Shown here: positions 8,878 to 17,601 of the stretch, piece after piece
Position numbering within the stretch: position 1 is the first letter of the stretch
Layout: each line of letters starts with the position of its first letter
DNA from: Paracoccaceae bacterium
Lineage (GTDB): Bacteria > Pseudomonadota > Alphaproteobacteria > Rhodobacterales > Rhodobacteraceae
Reading direction: 5' to 3'
Assembly (NCBI GenBank): GCA_026706985.1
Contig: JAPOXR010000060.1
Coordinates: 51,174-115,173 of the forward strand
DNA length: 64,000 bases
Program-made: the position numbers and the translations under genes
The notes under the pieces: model-generated
The model's database searches: none
The model's input: only the letters and a program-made list of their open reading frames with translations
Told to the model about the DNA's origin: nothing

Positions 8878-9789
8878 ATGCAGATCTACCTGCCCATCGC
8901 TGAGGTTTCAGTCAACGCGTTCCTGTTACTGGGTCTTGGTGGCCTGGTGGGAATTCTCTCCGGTATGTTCGGTGTGGGCGGCGGTTTTCTGATGACACCG
9001 CTTTTGTTCTTTATCGGCATTCCACCCGCAGTGGCGGTGGCGACGGAGGCCAATCAGATCGTTGCGGCGTCATTCTCCGGTGCCTTGGCACATTTCCGCC
9101 GCAAAACGCTTGATCTGTGGATGGGACTCATTCTGCTCGCCGGCGGTCTGGTCGGAGCCACCGCCGGTGTGCAGGTATTCGCGGCGCTGAAAGCTGTGGG
9201 GCAGGTCGATCTGTTGGTGCGGGTCTGCTATGTCGTGTTTCTGGGCATCATCGGCTCGCTGATGTTCATTGAAAGCGCACGGGCGGTCAGCCGCTCGCGG
9301 CGCAAGACCCAGCCACGGCGTAAGCTGCACCAACATAGCTGGATCCACGGGCTGCCCTTCAAGGTGAAGTTCCGCACCTCCGGCCTTTATATCAGTGCCA
9401 TTCCGCCGCTATTGGTCGGTGCACTGGTCGGCCTGCTGGCAGCGATCATGGGCGTCGGCGGCGGTTTTATTATGGTGCCGGCAATGATTTACCTGCTCGG
9501 CATGCCGACAAAAGTGGTGATCGGCACATCTCTCTTCCAGATCACTTTCGTCACCGCCTTCACGACCATCATGCATGCACACACCAACCAGACAGTGGAT
9601 GTCGCGCTGGCATTTCTGCTCTTTATCGGCGGTGTCGTCGGTGCCCAGATCGGGGCCAGGCTGGGTGTTAAACTGCAGGCGGAGCAGTTGCGTATCATTC
9701 TTTCCATGCTGGTTCTCGGTGTTTGCGGCAAGCTGGCATTTGATCTGCTGGTGCAGCCGGCGGAACTTTATTCGATCGGCACACAATGA
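8878..9789 (+). CDS. TauE/SafE-family sulfite/sulfate exporter
   Basis: 303 residues from ATG 8878; the frame is open from 8788 but the family begins MQIYLPIAEVSVN, so the shorter start is chosen. Two internally similar halves each carry the glycine-rich TauE signature (GMFGVGGGFLMTP and AAIMGVGGGFIMVP), with about eight to nine membrane segments and a basic cytoplasmic loop near the middle. Family members move sulfite, sulfate or organosulfonates across the inner membrane. It is divergent from the choline-sulfatase gene, which would produce sulfate, and overlaps the TIGR02186 gene by four bases (ATGA). Confidence 0.9.
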   Translation: MQIYLPIAEVSVNAFLLLGLGGLVGILSGMFGVGGGFLMTPLLFFIGIPPAVAVATEANQIVAASFSGALAHFRRKTLDLWMGLILLAGGLVGATAGVQVFAALKAVGQVDLLVRVCYVVFLGIIGSLMFIESARAVSRSRRKTQPRRKLHQHSWIHGLPFKVKFRTSGLYISAIPPLLVGALVGLLAAIMGVGGGFIMVPAMIYLLGMPTKVVIGTSLFQITFVTAFTTIMHAHTNQTVDVALAFLLFIGGVVGAQIGARLGVKLQAEQLRIILSMLVLGVCGKLAFDLLVQPAELYSIGTQ

Positions 9790-10544
9790 TGCGAATCCTG
9801 GCACCTTTCCTCATTCTGATAGCAGCGGCTTCCGCCGCCGAAGACGAGCGGATCATCACCGCGCTGAGCCAGAACCGGGTAGCCATCACGGCGAATTTCG
9901 ACGGCTCGGAAATCCTGATTTACGGTGCCATCAAACGCGAATCGCCGCAACCGGAAGGTAAACTCGGCTTGGTGATCACCGTTGCCGGCCCGCCGGAAAG
10001 ATCGATCGTACGGCGCAAAGAGCGGGTGTTCGGAATATGGGTCAATGTCGACGCGGTCGAAGTCGGGGCCGCACCGACCTTCTATGCGGTCGCAAGTTCA
10101 GCCCCCATTGAGGACATCCTGCTGCATATCGAGGATCTGCGTTACAATATCCGGGTTGAGCGGATGATTGACTGGGTCGAAATGCCGCAGGACATCGATG
10201 ATGCACTGGAATTTCCCGATGCGTTGGTACGGATCCGCCAGAGTCAGGGGCTGTATGCGGAAAAGCCGGAATCCGTTGAGATCCGGGATGACACGCTGTT
10301 CGGAACCCAGGTGGCGCTGCCGGCCAATCTGGTGGAGGGCGAATACACCGCCACAGTCTACATCACCCGCGATGGCAAGGTCGTCGACAGCCATGCAAGC
10401 ACGATTGACGTCCGTAAAGTCGGGCTGGGCAGGTGGATTTACGCGTTGGCGCACGAGCAGCCGCTGCTCTACGGGCTGCTTTCGGTCCTGCTTGCCGCTT
10501 TCACCGGTTGGTTCGCCTCGACAGTGTTCCGGAGAATTGCCTGA
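9786..10544 (+). CDS. TIGR02186 family membrane-anchored periplasmic protein
   Basis: 252 residues. It has a signal peptide (MMRILAPFLILIAAASAA), a beta-rich periplasmic region with the family stretch LSQNRVAITANFDGSEILIYGA, and one C-terminal membrane helix followed by RRIA. TIGR02186 proteins are restricted to alphaproteobacteria and are commonly encoded right behind a TauE/SafE-like exporter, as here (four-base overlap). The function is not established; a periplasmic accessory domain for the exporter is a reasonable guess. The gene ends 12 bases before the convergent ccr stop. Confidence 0.88.
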   Translation: MMRILAPFLILIAAASAAEDERIITALSQNRVAITANFDGSEILIYGAIKRESPQPEGKLGLVITVAGPPERSIVRRKERVFGIWVNVDAVEVGAAPTFYAVASSAPIEDILLHIEDLRYNIRVERMIDWVEMPQDIDDALEFPDALVRIRQSQGLYAEKPESVEIRDDTLFGTQVALPANLVEGEYTATVYITRDGKVVDSHASTIDVRKVGLGRWIYALAHEQPLLYGLLSVLLAAFTGWFASTVFRRIA

Positions 10545-10556
10545 GTGGCCTCGTTC

Positions 10557-11831
10557 TCAGGCCCCCACGGCGCAGTCGATTGCATCCCCGAGAGTCCGGA
10601 GACCCGGTTTCGGCGTCGACACAAGCACCGCCATATTGCCAGGCAAATGTTCGTTGCGCATCATTTTGCAATGGGCCTCGGGAATCTGACGCCAGGAGAA
10701 TACTTCCGACATGCAGGCATCAATCCGGCGGTGAAGCATCAGTCGATTGGCCTGGCTGGCCTGTTGGAGATTGGCGAAATGCGATCCCTGGATGCGTTTC
10801 TGATGCATCCATAGGTAGCGTGCATCCAAAGTCAGATTGTAGCCGCTGGTGCCGGCACAGATCACCACCATCCCGCCACGCTTGACCACAAAAGCGGACA
10901 CCGGAAAGGTTGCCTCGCCGGGATGTTCAAACACGATATCCACGTTATTGCCTTTGCCGGTAATGTCCCAGATAGCCTTGCCGAAGCGCCGCGCTTCGGC
11001 AAACCAATCCCTGTATTCGGGCGTGTTCACAGTGGGTAACCGGCCCCAGCAATTGAATTCCCGGCGGTTGATGACACCTCTGGCGCCCAGATCCATGACG
11101 AAATCGCGCTTCGATTCATCCGAGATCACACCGATCGCATTGGCACCGGCGGTGTTGATCAGCTGAATCGCATAAGAACCGAGGCCTCCGGAAGCGCCCC
11201 AGACAAGCACGTTCTGGCCGGGTTTGAGGGAATGCGGACGGTGGCCGAAGAGCATGCGGTAGGCTGTCGCCAGCGTCAGCGTGTAGCAAGCCGATTCTTC
11301 CCATGTCAGATGCACCGGCCGCGGCATCAGCTGCTGCGCCTGCACGCGTGTGAATTGCGCGAATGAGCCGTCCGGGGTTTCATATCCCCAGATCCGTTGA
11401 CTCGGCGAATACATGGGGTCGCCCCCATTGCATTCCTCATCATCGCCATCATCCTGATTGCAGTGAATCACAACCTCGTCGCCGACCTTCCAGCGCCGGA
11501 CTTTCTCGCCCACCGCCCAGACGATCCCGGAGGCATCGGAACCGGCGACATGGTAGTCCGCCTTATGCACGTCAAAGGTCGAAACGGGCTTTCCGAGGGC
11601 AGCCCAGACACCATTGTAATTCACCCCGGCGGCCATGACGAAAACCAATACCTCATGGCTGTCGATCGCCGGCACCTCGACATCCTCTTCCAACATGGCG
11701 GTATGCGGTTCACCGAGGCGGTCCGGCCGTATCACCCATGCCTTCATTTTCTCCGGCACATGACCGAGCGGAGGAATTTCGCCGATCCGGTAAATCGGCT
11801 TCACTGCCGGGTTCGCTGTTGATGTCTGCAT
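10557..11831 (-). CDS. ccr: crotonyl-CoA carboxylase/reductase
   Basis: 424 residues from ATG 11831, which has GGAGGTGG directly upstream; an in-frame start at 11846 lacks such a site. The protein belongs to the medium-chain dehydrogenase/reductase superfamily. Ccr-specific stretches include GVNYNGVWAALG, IHCNQDDGDDEECNGGDPM, the nucleotide-binding VWGASGGLGSYAIQLI and the CO2-site-associated VFEHPGEATFP. It reductively carboxylates crotonyl-CoA to ethylmalonyl-CoA with NADPH, the key step of the ethylmalonyl-CoA pathway for growth on C2 or C1 units. The mutase of the same pathway is at 39032. No close operon partner is seen; it is flanked by convergent and unrelated genes. Confidence 0.97.
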   Translation of the reverse strand: MQTSTANPAVKPIYRIGEIPPLGHVPEKMKAWVIRPDRLGEPHTAMLEEDVEVPAIDSHEVLVFVMAAGVNYNGVWAALGKPVSTFDVHKADYHVAGSDASGIVWAVGEKVRRWKVGDEVVIHCNQDDGDDEECNGGDPMYSPSQRIWGYETPDGSFAQFTRVQAQQLMPRPVHLTWEESACYTLTLATAYRMLFGHRPHSLKPGQNVLVWGASGGLGSYAIQLINTAGANAIGVISDESKRDFVMDLGARGVINRREFNCWGRLPTVNTPEYRDWFAEARRFGKAIWDITGKGNNVDIVFEHPGEATFPVSAFVVKRGGMVVICAGTSGYNLTLDARYLWMHQKRIQGSHFANLQQASQANRLMLHRRIDACMSEVFSWRQIPEAHCKMMRNEHLPGNMAVLVSTPKPGLRTLGDAIDCAVGA

Positions 11832-11951
11832 GACCACCTCCAACATGCATCGGATACCGCCCCGCAGAGTTGTATGCGGTCGGGGCTATGGCAAGGCTTG
11901 GCCCCTTAAAGCTGAAAATGCTGCACTGCAACATCCGGCTGTTCCCGGATT

Positions 11952-12782
11952 TCACCGATGCACGGTCACCAATCCACTATCGGTGATTTTCCTGCCACCG
12001 ACAGTCAATGCGCGGTGATCATCGCTGTAGAGTTCCAGCCGGATCGCATGCGTTCCCACCGGCAATTTTCCGATATCGACGCTTTCGGAAAAGACGCGGC
12101 CGTATTTCAGCCCACCGACATATAGATGTGCGTGGCCGAACAGATCATTACCGTCGGAATCGCCGCCCGGCTCGACAAGCCGGATCCCGGATGTCCGCAG
12201 CTGCAATCGCCAACCGGGATTCAGTGCCGTGATGTCGAGATCCACCTCCGGAGCGGCACCCGTCAACTCCAGTGTCCGGGCAGGCGCCGAAAGGTCGGTA
12301 TCCCCGGGCAATGCGCTGCCGATCCGCGCCTTGGCAACAACCTTTCCCGCTTCCCTGAATTCGAACCAGACCGGAACCAGCCGTCCCTGCCGCAGGTCAC
12401 CTTCAACACCCGTCAACAGAAGGTACACGCCATCAAGCGCCAGCTGCGGTGTCGACCCCGATGCCACCGGCAACGGCCCCGCATGATCTGTCGGGTTGAC
12501 GAAACTGGATGCGGAAGCTTCGCCGGAGCCGGCGGCGAGGAGCCAGTCGGCTCTGCCCTGGTTGGAAATGCCCGCCAGAACGACCAAGGTTCCCGGCATG
12601 CCGTCAACCGATCTTGCTGAGACCGATTCGACCACAATCGCATGGCTCTGCCGGTTCAGCATCCACACCAGGCCGATCACAGCTATAACGACAAGGGCGA
12701 CTATTCCCAATGCCCCGGCAAGTTTCAATTTTTCGGCTCCGGGTTTAGTCTTAAGGCGGCCATCCAAGCAAAGCGAAACCAT
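11952..12782 (-). CDS. membrane-anchored protein with degenerate PCu(A)C-like domain
   Basis: 276 residues. One membrane helix near residues 20-42 (AGALGIVALVVIAVIGLVWML) leaves the rest in the periplasm. Residues about 55-155 recall the copper chaperone PCu(A)C fold in spacing, but the usual Met and His ligands are not present at the expected places (the region reads YLLLTGV). The C-terminal third (FGHAHLYVGGLKYGRVF and VGTHAIRLELYSDDH) resembles small beta domains seen in copper-related exported proteins. The only ATG, at 12782, abuts the ATG of the divergent gene (CATATG), so one of the two true starts may differ. Function not known; metal handling is only a guess. Confidence 0.6.
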   Translation of the reverse strand: MVSLCLDGRLKTKPGAEKLKLAGALGIVALVVIAVIGLVWMLNRQSHAIVVESVSARSVDGMPGTLVVLAGISNQGRADWLLAAGSGEASASSFVNPTDHAGPLPVASGSTPQLALDGVYLLLTGVEGDLRQGRLVPVWFEFREAGKVVAKARIGSALPGDTDLSAPARTLELTGAAPEVDLDITALNPGWRLQLRTSGIRLVEPGGDSDGNDLFGHAHLYVGGLKYGRVFSESVDIGKLPVGTHAIRLELYSDDHRALTVGGRKITDSGLVTVHR

Positions 12783-14204
12783 ATGCGGCGGAAAATCTGT
12801 TTACAAGCTGCAGCAGCGGGATCGGTGCTATTGCTTTCCGCCCTGCCGGCGCGGGCGCATGCCGCCGAGCAGGGTTTCGTTCTGTTACTGCCCACCGATT
12901 TCTACATCACCACCGGGATCACCGTCGTCGCGCTGACTGCAATTGCGATCGCCGCTCTTCCGGCATCATTCTCCGGGCGCGCCTTCGCCACCGCCCGGAT
13001 CCCGGGGCCCCGCATGTCACATCTGCCGCCGATCGTCTCGAGCCTCCTGACATCCATATTGCTTGCGGCACTCATTGTGGTTGGCATGACCGGATCCGGT
13101 GATCCGCTTTCCAATCCGTTGCCGTTGACGGTGTGGACAATCTGGTGGGCACTTTTCCTATTTCTGCAGGGTATGCTGGGAGATATCTGGAAATGGCTGA
13201 ACCCCTGGACCGGGTTATATTCGATCCTGTTCGCCTCCGGCGACCGGCGGTTGATACCGCTGCCGGCGCAATTCGGATCAGCAATCGGAATCCTTGCCCT
13301 TTTGGCTTTCTCCGCCTTCGCATTGGCGGATCCGGCACCCGACTATCCACCACGGCTTGCCGCATTCACCGCCGGATACTGGCTGTTCACTTTCGCCGGC
13401 ATGGTGGTTTTCGGTGAGCGCGATTGGCTCGCCCGCTGCGAGTGTTTCACCATCCTGTTCCGCCTTTTCGCCACCGTCACAAGCGCACGGTTTGATTCCC
13501 CGCATATACGCATTGGATTGCCCGGCTGGCAGATTGCCACCGGTCCGGCATTGACCGGTACAGCCGCCGTCTTTGTCCTGGCGGCACTTGCCATCGGTAG
13601 TTTTGACGGGTTGAACGAGACATTCTGGTGGCTCTCGGTGATCGGGATCAATCCGCTGGAGTTTCCGGGGCGCTCCTCGGTGATCGCCGAGACCCTGGCC
13701 GGCATCGCATTGTCGACCGCCCTTCTCATCGCGGTTTTCGCGCTCTGTGTCCGGGCGGGCAATGAACTGGCCCGGCTGTCACCGGACACAAACAATGGAC
13801 CGGGTTTCATGACCGCATTCCGCAGGCTTGCCCCTTCCGTGCTTCCAATCACGCTCGGCTATCATTTTGCGCACTATCTGACCTCCTTCATGGTCAATGG
13901 TCAATATGCGCTCGCCGCTGTCAATGATCCGTTCTCAACCGGCGCCGATCTATTCGGCGTTGGTGAATTCTATGTCACCACGGGCTTCTTCAACACCCGG
14001 CACACGGTGCGGGTCATTCTGTTGACGCAATGTGTGGCGATCGTAGCCGGTCACGTATTTGCCGTTTTAGCGGCGCACCGGATTGCTGTTGATCTTTACC
14101 GCACACCGCGCCGGGCGGCGTTGAGCCAGATACCGATGGCCATCTTCATGGTGTGCTACACCCTACTCAGCCTCTGGTTACTGGCCTCGCCGCGCGGGGC
14201 CTGA
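12783..14204 (+). CDS. polytopic membrane protein of unknown function
   Basis: 473 residues from ATG 12783; the frame extends upstream to 12642 but that part overlaps the divergent gene and lacks signal-like character. A signal-type N terminus ends at SALPARAHA, then HAAEQGFVLLLPTDFYI precedes about ten hydrophobic segments. Trp-rich loops (WTIWWALFLFLQ, FWWLSVIG) and LGYHFAHYL occur. Some homologues carry an unsupported label as fenitrothion hydrolase; I see no hydrolase motif. Together with the divergent PCu(A)C-like protein it might form an envelope module. A short ribosome site is not obvious. Confidence 0.65.
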   Translation: MRRKICLQAAAAGSVLLLSALPARAHAAEQGFVLLLPTDFYITTGITVVALTAIAIAALPASFSGRAFATARIPGPRMSHLPPIVSSLLTSILLAALIVVGMTGSGDPLSNPLPLTVWTIWWALFLFLQGMLGDIWKWLNPWTGLYSILFASGDRRLIPLPAQFGSAIGILALLAFSAFALADPAPDYPPRLAAFTAGYWLFTFAGMVVFGERDWLARCECFTILFRLFATVTSARFDSPHIRIGLPGWQIATGPALTGTAAVFVLAALAIGSFDGLNETFWWLSVIGINPLEFPGRSSVIAETLAGIALSTALLIAVFALCVRAGNELARLSPDTNNGPGFMTAFRRLAPSVLPITLGYHFAHYLTSFMVNGQYALAAVNDPFSTGADLFGVGEFYVTTGFFNTRHTVRVILLTQCVAIVAGHVFAVLAAHRIAVDLYRTPRRAALSQIPMAIFMVCYTLLSLWLLASPRGA

Positions 14205-14340
14205 TCACCGCGTCCCGCCGGTAAGCCGGGCATTCTTCAAAGCGTCCCTCATTGACTTCGGCAACCGCCGTTGCCCGTGAAATCGGCGCGGGTTCCGCCC
14301 AAAATGTGCGCAACTGTGAAGATATCAATTTTATAGACAT
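14167..14340 (-). CDS. possible small protein (57 aa), uncertain
   Basis: A minus-strand frame of 57 codons begins at ATG 14340 with AGGCAGG just upstream. The product is basic and has a single Cys (FEECPAYRRDAVIRPR); no domain is recognised. It overlaps the 3' end of the membrane-protein gene by 38 bases in the opposite direction and fills most of the gap before the liv operon. A ribosome site plus protein-like composition are the only support; chance is possible. Confidence 0.25.
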   Translation of the reverse strand: MSIKLISSQLRTFWAEPAPISRATAVAEVNEGRFEECPAYRRDAVIRPRAARPVTRG

Positions 14341-14409
14341 AGCCCTGCCTTTGGTGCAGGATTCCGCCGATGCGCCGGCAGCACCCGGTGTCAGAGAGGG
14401 AGACATAGA

Positions 14410-15714
14410 ATGAGAAGACAGGACTCAAGCGCGAATCCAGTCACCCGCCGCAGACTGCTGAAGACGCTCGGCGCCGGCACCGGAGCCATTGTCGCCGGCT
14501 CCACAATACCAGGCCTGTTCAGATATGCTCAGGCACAGAGTTCGGAACCCATCAAGATCGGATTTCAGGTTCACCGCACGGGAATTGGTGCAGCCTATGG
14601 CCGCTGGTATGACCGCACGACGCAGGCGGCGGTGAAGCGGATCAACGATGCCGGTGGAATCAACGGCCGACCGGTTGAAATCATTGCCGAGGATGACGGC
14701 ACCGATCCGAAGCGCGGCGCCGAAGTCGTCGAAAAATTTGCCACCCAATCCAATTGCGATGTCGCTTTCGGAACCCTGTTCAGCCATGTCGTCATCGGCT
14801 CGGCACCGCGGGCGGGGGAGTTGAAAATCCCGTATTTCGTGGTGTCGGAAGGCCATCATGTCGCCAGTGGAATGCTCAACCGCTACACATTGCAGCCGGG
14901 CATCACCGATGTGAAAAGCCAGGTCGAGGCGATGGGTCCGTTCGTCGCTGCAAATCTCGGCAAGAAGGTGGCGATGATTTTTCCGGACTTCGCGTTCGGG
15001 CATGATCACCGGGATTACTTCACCGCCGCATTTGAGAAGAGCGGTGGTCAGGTGAACGCGCATATCGCGATTCCACCGACGGAAACCTCCTTCACCAAGT
15101 ATTTTCCGAAAATTCCGCAGGATACCGAAGTGCTCTATCATGTGATGGTGGGGCCGGCGGTTCTGACTTTCGTCAAGGAGCTCGGTGAATTTTTCGGCTC
15201 CAGCAGGCCGGAACTTTTCGGTTTCATCGACAGTCTTGAAGCTGTGGATATTTCCAGCCCCGGCCTCGAATTCCTTGAAGGCACCTATTTCTGGGAAGGC
15301 AATCCGCGCTATGCGCAGGACAATCAAACCAGCCACGATATGAATTATCGCCAGGCGGTCGGTGTCGATGCCAACGGCGCCTCGGTCTCTGATGCCAAGG
15401 ATGTCTCAACCTACGCCCATATGTTCGGCTGTTGGGAAACTCTGAACATCATCAAAGCCGGAATGGAAGCTGCCGGATATCAGGGCCCGCAGGACCGCGC
15501 CAAACTGATTGAAGCGGTCGAGGCGATGACCGAACTGCCGCTTTCCGATGATCATCCGCAGGGCGCGAAGATCTTCAACGGAAAGACCCACCAGGTCTTC
15601 GGGCATCAATACATCACCCGGGTCACCGAGGGTAAACTCGTTCTCGCCCACACGACGTCAATCGAGGACACTTTCTATCCGGATGAAGCGGATTACACTT
15701 CACAGCCCTTCTGA
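14410..15714 (+). CDS. branched-chain-type ABC transporter substrate-binding protein, Tat-exported
   Basis: 434 residues, LivK/urea-amide binding protein fold. The N terminus carries a twin-arginine signal (TRRRLLKTLGAG, cleavage near YAQAQS), so it is exported folded. The mature part starts with EPIKIGFQVHRTG and contains INDAGGINGRPVEII, the family hallmark. GAGGGAGA precedes ATG 14410. It is the first gene of a five-gene operon with two permeases and two ATPases and would capture the ligand in the periplasm. The ligand is not predictable: candidates are branched-chain amino acids, amides or aromatic acids. Confidence 0.92.
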   Translation: MRRQDSSANPVTRRRLLKTLGAGTGAIVAGSTIPGLFRYAQAQSSEPIKIGFQVHRTGIGAAYGRWYDRTTQAAVKRINDAGGINGRPVEIIAEDDGTDPKRGAEVVEKFATQSNCDVAFGTLFSHVVIGSAPRAGELKIPYFVVSEGHHVASGMLNRYTLQPGITDVKSQVEAMGPFVAANLGKKVAMIFPDFAFGHDHRDYFTAAFEKSGGQVNAHIAIPPTETSFTKYFPKIPQDTEVLYHVMVGPAVLTFVKELGEFFGSSRPELFGFIDSLEAVDISSPGLEFLEGTYFWEGNPRYAQDNQTSHDMNYRQAVGVDANGASVSDAKDVSTYAHMFGCWETLNIIKAGMEAAGYQGPQDRAKLIEAVEAMTELPLSDDHPQGAKIFNGKTHQVFGHQYITRVTEGKLVLAHTTSIEDTFYPDEADYTSQPF

Positions 15715-15745
15715 CGCAGGGGTGGTATAGCACGCACCGGCCGGA

Positions 15746-16672
15746 ATGGATTTCGGCCCGCATCTCTTTCTCGCCTGTCTGGAAGGCGCGATTACGGCGG
15801 CGGTCATTTCACTGACCGCCGTCGGCTTAAGTCTTGTTTTCGGCATCATGCGCGTTGTCAATGTCGCGCATGGCGAATTCTTCATGCTCGGTGCCATTGT
15901 CGCCTGGTGGACGGCAACCTCGCTCGCCGGCCATCCGGCTTTTGGATTCTCCGCGGCGCTGGTTACCGCCCCGCTGGTCGTCGGGTTGATCGCCATCATC
16001 ATCAACCGGCTGATTTTGGTGCGGCTGAATTATGATCCCGAGCGCACAATCGTCGCGACGATTGGGCTGCTTTATGTGATTCAGCAAACCGCATTGATGA
16101 CATTCGGACCGGATGCCCGCCCTGTCGAGCCGCCCTTCAACACCCGCATCGCCATACCGTGGATCGGCTTCGGTGACAGCGGCTTCGAGCTGATCTGGCC
16201 GTGGGGGCTGGCCACGACAACCTACAAACTGGCGGTAATCGCCGCCGCCATCCTCATTGTCGCCACCGTCTGGCTGGTGATTTCACGCACGCGGTTCGGC
16301 CTCATCATGCGGGCCACACAGCAGGATGGCGAAATGGCCACTTCCTTCGGCATTCCGGTGCGTCGCGTCTATGCCATCGTCTTTGCATTCGGTGCGGCGC
16401 TTGCGGCACTGGGCGCGGTGCTGATCGTACCGGTTCAGCAGGCGCATTATCTGATGGGAGGTGACCCGCTTCTGCTTTCCTTTATTGTTGTCATCATCGG
16501 CGGCCTCGGGAGTCTGCCCGGCACGATCATTGCGGCGGTGATCATCGGCATGAGCGACGGAATCATATCGGTGTTCTTTTCGCCCACCCTGGCAAAAATC
16601 CTGGCAACCCTGTTGGTGGCGCTGGTTCTGGTTTTCCGGCCGCAGGGGCTGTTGGGCCGGCGCCGCGCATGA
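15746..16672 (+). CDS. branched-chain-type ABC transporter permease (LivH-like)
   Basis: 308 residues, about eight membrane segments. VFGIMRVVNVAHGEFFMLGA near the N terminus and IVVIIGGLGSLPGTIIAAVIIG in the second half are LivH hallmarks. It pairs with the LivM-like permease, whose start overlaps its stop by four bases (ATGA). The leader between the binding-protein stop and this ATG is only 31 bases. No clear ribosome site is seen before the ATG, so coupling from the upstream gene is likely. Confidence 0.93.
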   Translation: MDFGPHLFLACLEGAITAAVISLTAVGLSLVFGIMRVVNVAHGEFFMLGAIVAWWTATSLAGHPAFGFSAALVTAPLVVGLIAIIINRLILVRLNYDPERTIVATIGLLYVIQQTALMTFGPDARPVEPPFNTRIAIPWIGFGDSGFELIWPWGLATTTYKLAVIAAAILIVATVWLVISRTRFGLIMRATQQDGEMATSFGIPVRRVYAIVFAFGAALAALGAVLIVPVQQAHYLMGGDPLLLSFIVVIIGGLGSLPGTIIAAVIIGMSDGIISVFFSPTLAKILATLLVALVLVFRPQGLLGRRRA

Positions 16673-17601
16673 AGCAGCACAATCTTCATGGCTCTGTATT
16701 GGCCGTGCTCTTCCTGGCTTTCTTTGTGATGCCGGAATACCATGATGGTGTGTTTGCCCGCATCATGGTGCTCGCGGTCTATGCAGTCGGATATAACCTG
16801 CTCTTTGGTTATACCGGGCTCCTGAGTCTCGGACATGCGCTGTTTTTCGCCACCGGCATGTATGGCTTGGCGCTGCCCATGCAGCATCTGGACATGGGGC
16901 CGGTTCCGGCATTTCTGACCGGTCTCGCCGCTGCCGCAATGATGTCGCTCGCAGTCGGTTTCCTGGCACTGCGCACCACCGGAGTCGCATTCATGATCGT
17001 CACACTGATGTTCGCCCAGGCCGGCTTTCTGACGATACTGTATTTCGGCGAATACACGCGAGGCGATGAGGGATTTGTCATTCAGCAGGCGGACCGGATG
17101 ATCGCGGGGCTTGATTTTTCCGATCCGACAACGCGCTATTTCGCGGCGTTCTGCATTTTCGCGGCCGCATTTCTGTTCATTGCCTGGCTGATGCGGACAT
17201 CTTTTGGCAAATGCCTGGTCGCCATTCGGGAAAATGAAGACCGGGCGCGCATGCTCGGTTATGATGTGCAGCTGCACAAACTCCTTTCGATTACCTTATC
17301 GGGAGTGATTTCGGGCGCTTCCGGAGCCGCTTACGCGTTCCTGTTCGGTTATGCCGGTGCCACTTTCGCCTCGGTGCAATATTCAATTCTGCCGCTTCTA
17401 TGGGTCCTGCTCGGCGGCGCCGGCACCACCATTGGACCGCTGATCGGAACCGCCTTCGCATTCTATCTGGTGGATTTTTCCAGCGAAATCACCGACGCTC
17501 ATCTGCTGGTGGTGGGCGCCGCAATCGTGCTTCTGACCCTGTTCGCACCGCAGGGGCTGGCCGGGGAATTGCGCCGACGACTCTTCGCATGGCTGCCATG
17601 A
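16669..17601 (+). CDS. branched-chain-type ABC transporter permease (LivM-like)
   Basis: 310 residues, polytopic. AVYAVGYNLLFGYTGLLSLGHALFF is the LivM signature, and the coupling-loop region reads TSFGKCLVAIRENEDRARMLGYDV, the segment that contacts the ATPases. It overlaps the genes on both sides by four bases, so the operon is translationally coupled. With the LivH-like protein it forms the channel of the importer. Confidence 0.93.
   Translation: MKQHNLHGSVLAVLFLAFFVMPEYHDGVFARIMVLAVYAVGYNLLFGYTGLLSLGHALFFATGMYGLALPMQHLDMGPVPAFLTGLAAAAMMSLAVGFLALRTTGVAFMIVTLMFAQAGFLTILYFGEYTRGDEGFVIQQADRMIAGLDFSDPTTRYFAAFCIFAAAFLFIAWLMRTSFGKCLVAIRENEDRARMLGYDVQLHKLLSITLSGVISGASGAAYAFLFGYAGATFASVQYSILPLLWVLLGGAGTTIGPLIGTAFAFYLVDFSSEITDAHLLVVGAAIVLLTLFAPQGLAGELRRRLFAWLP

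Noticed and set aside
16447..17277. 276-codon minus-strand frame opposite the LivM-like permease
   Set aside because: Antisense of a well-supported permease; His/Gln-rich sequence with no recognisable domain.
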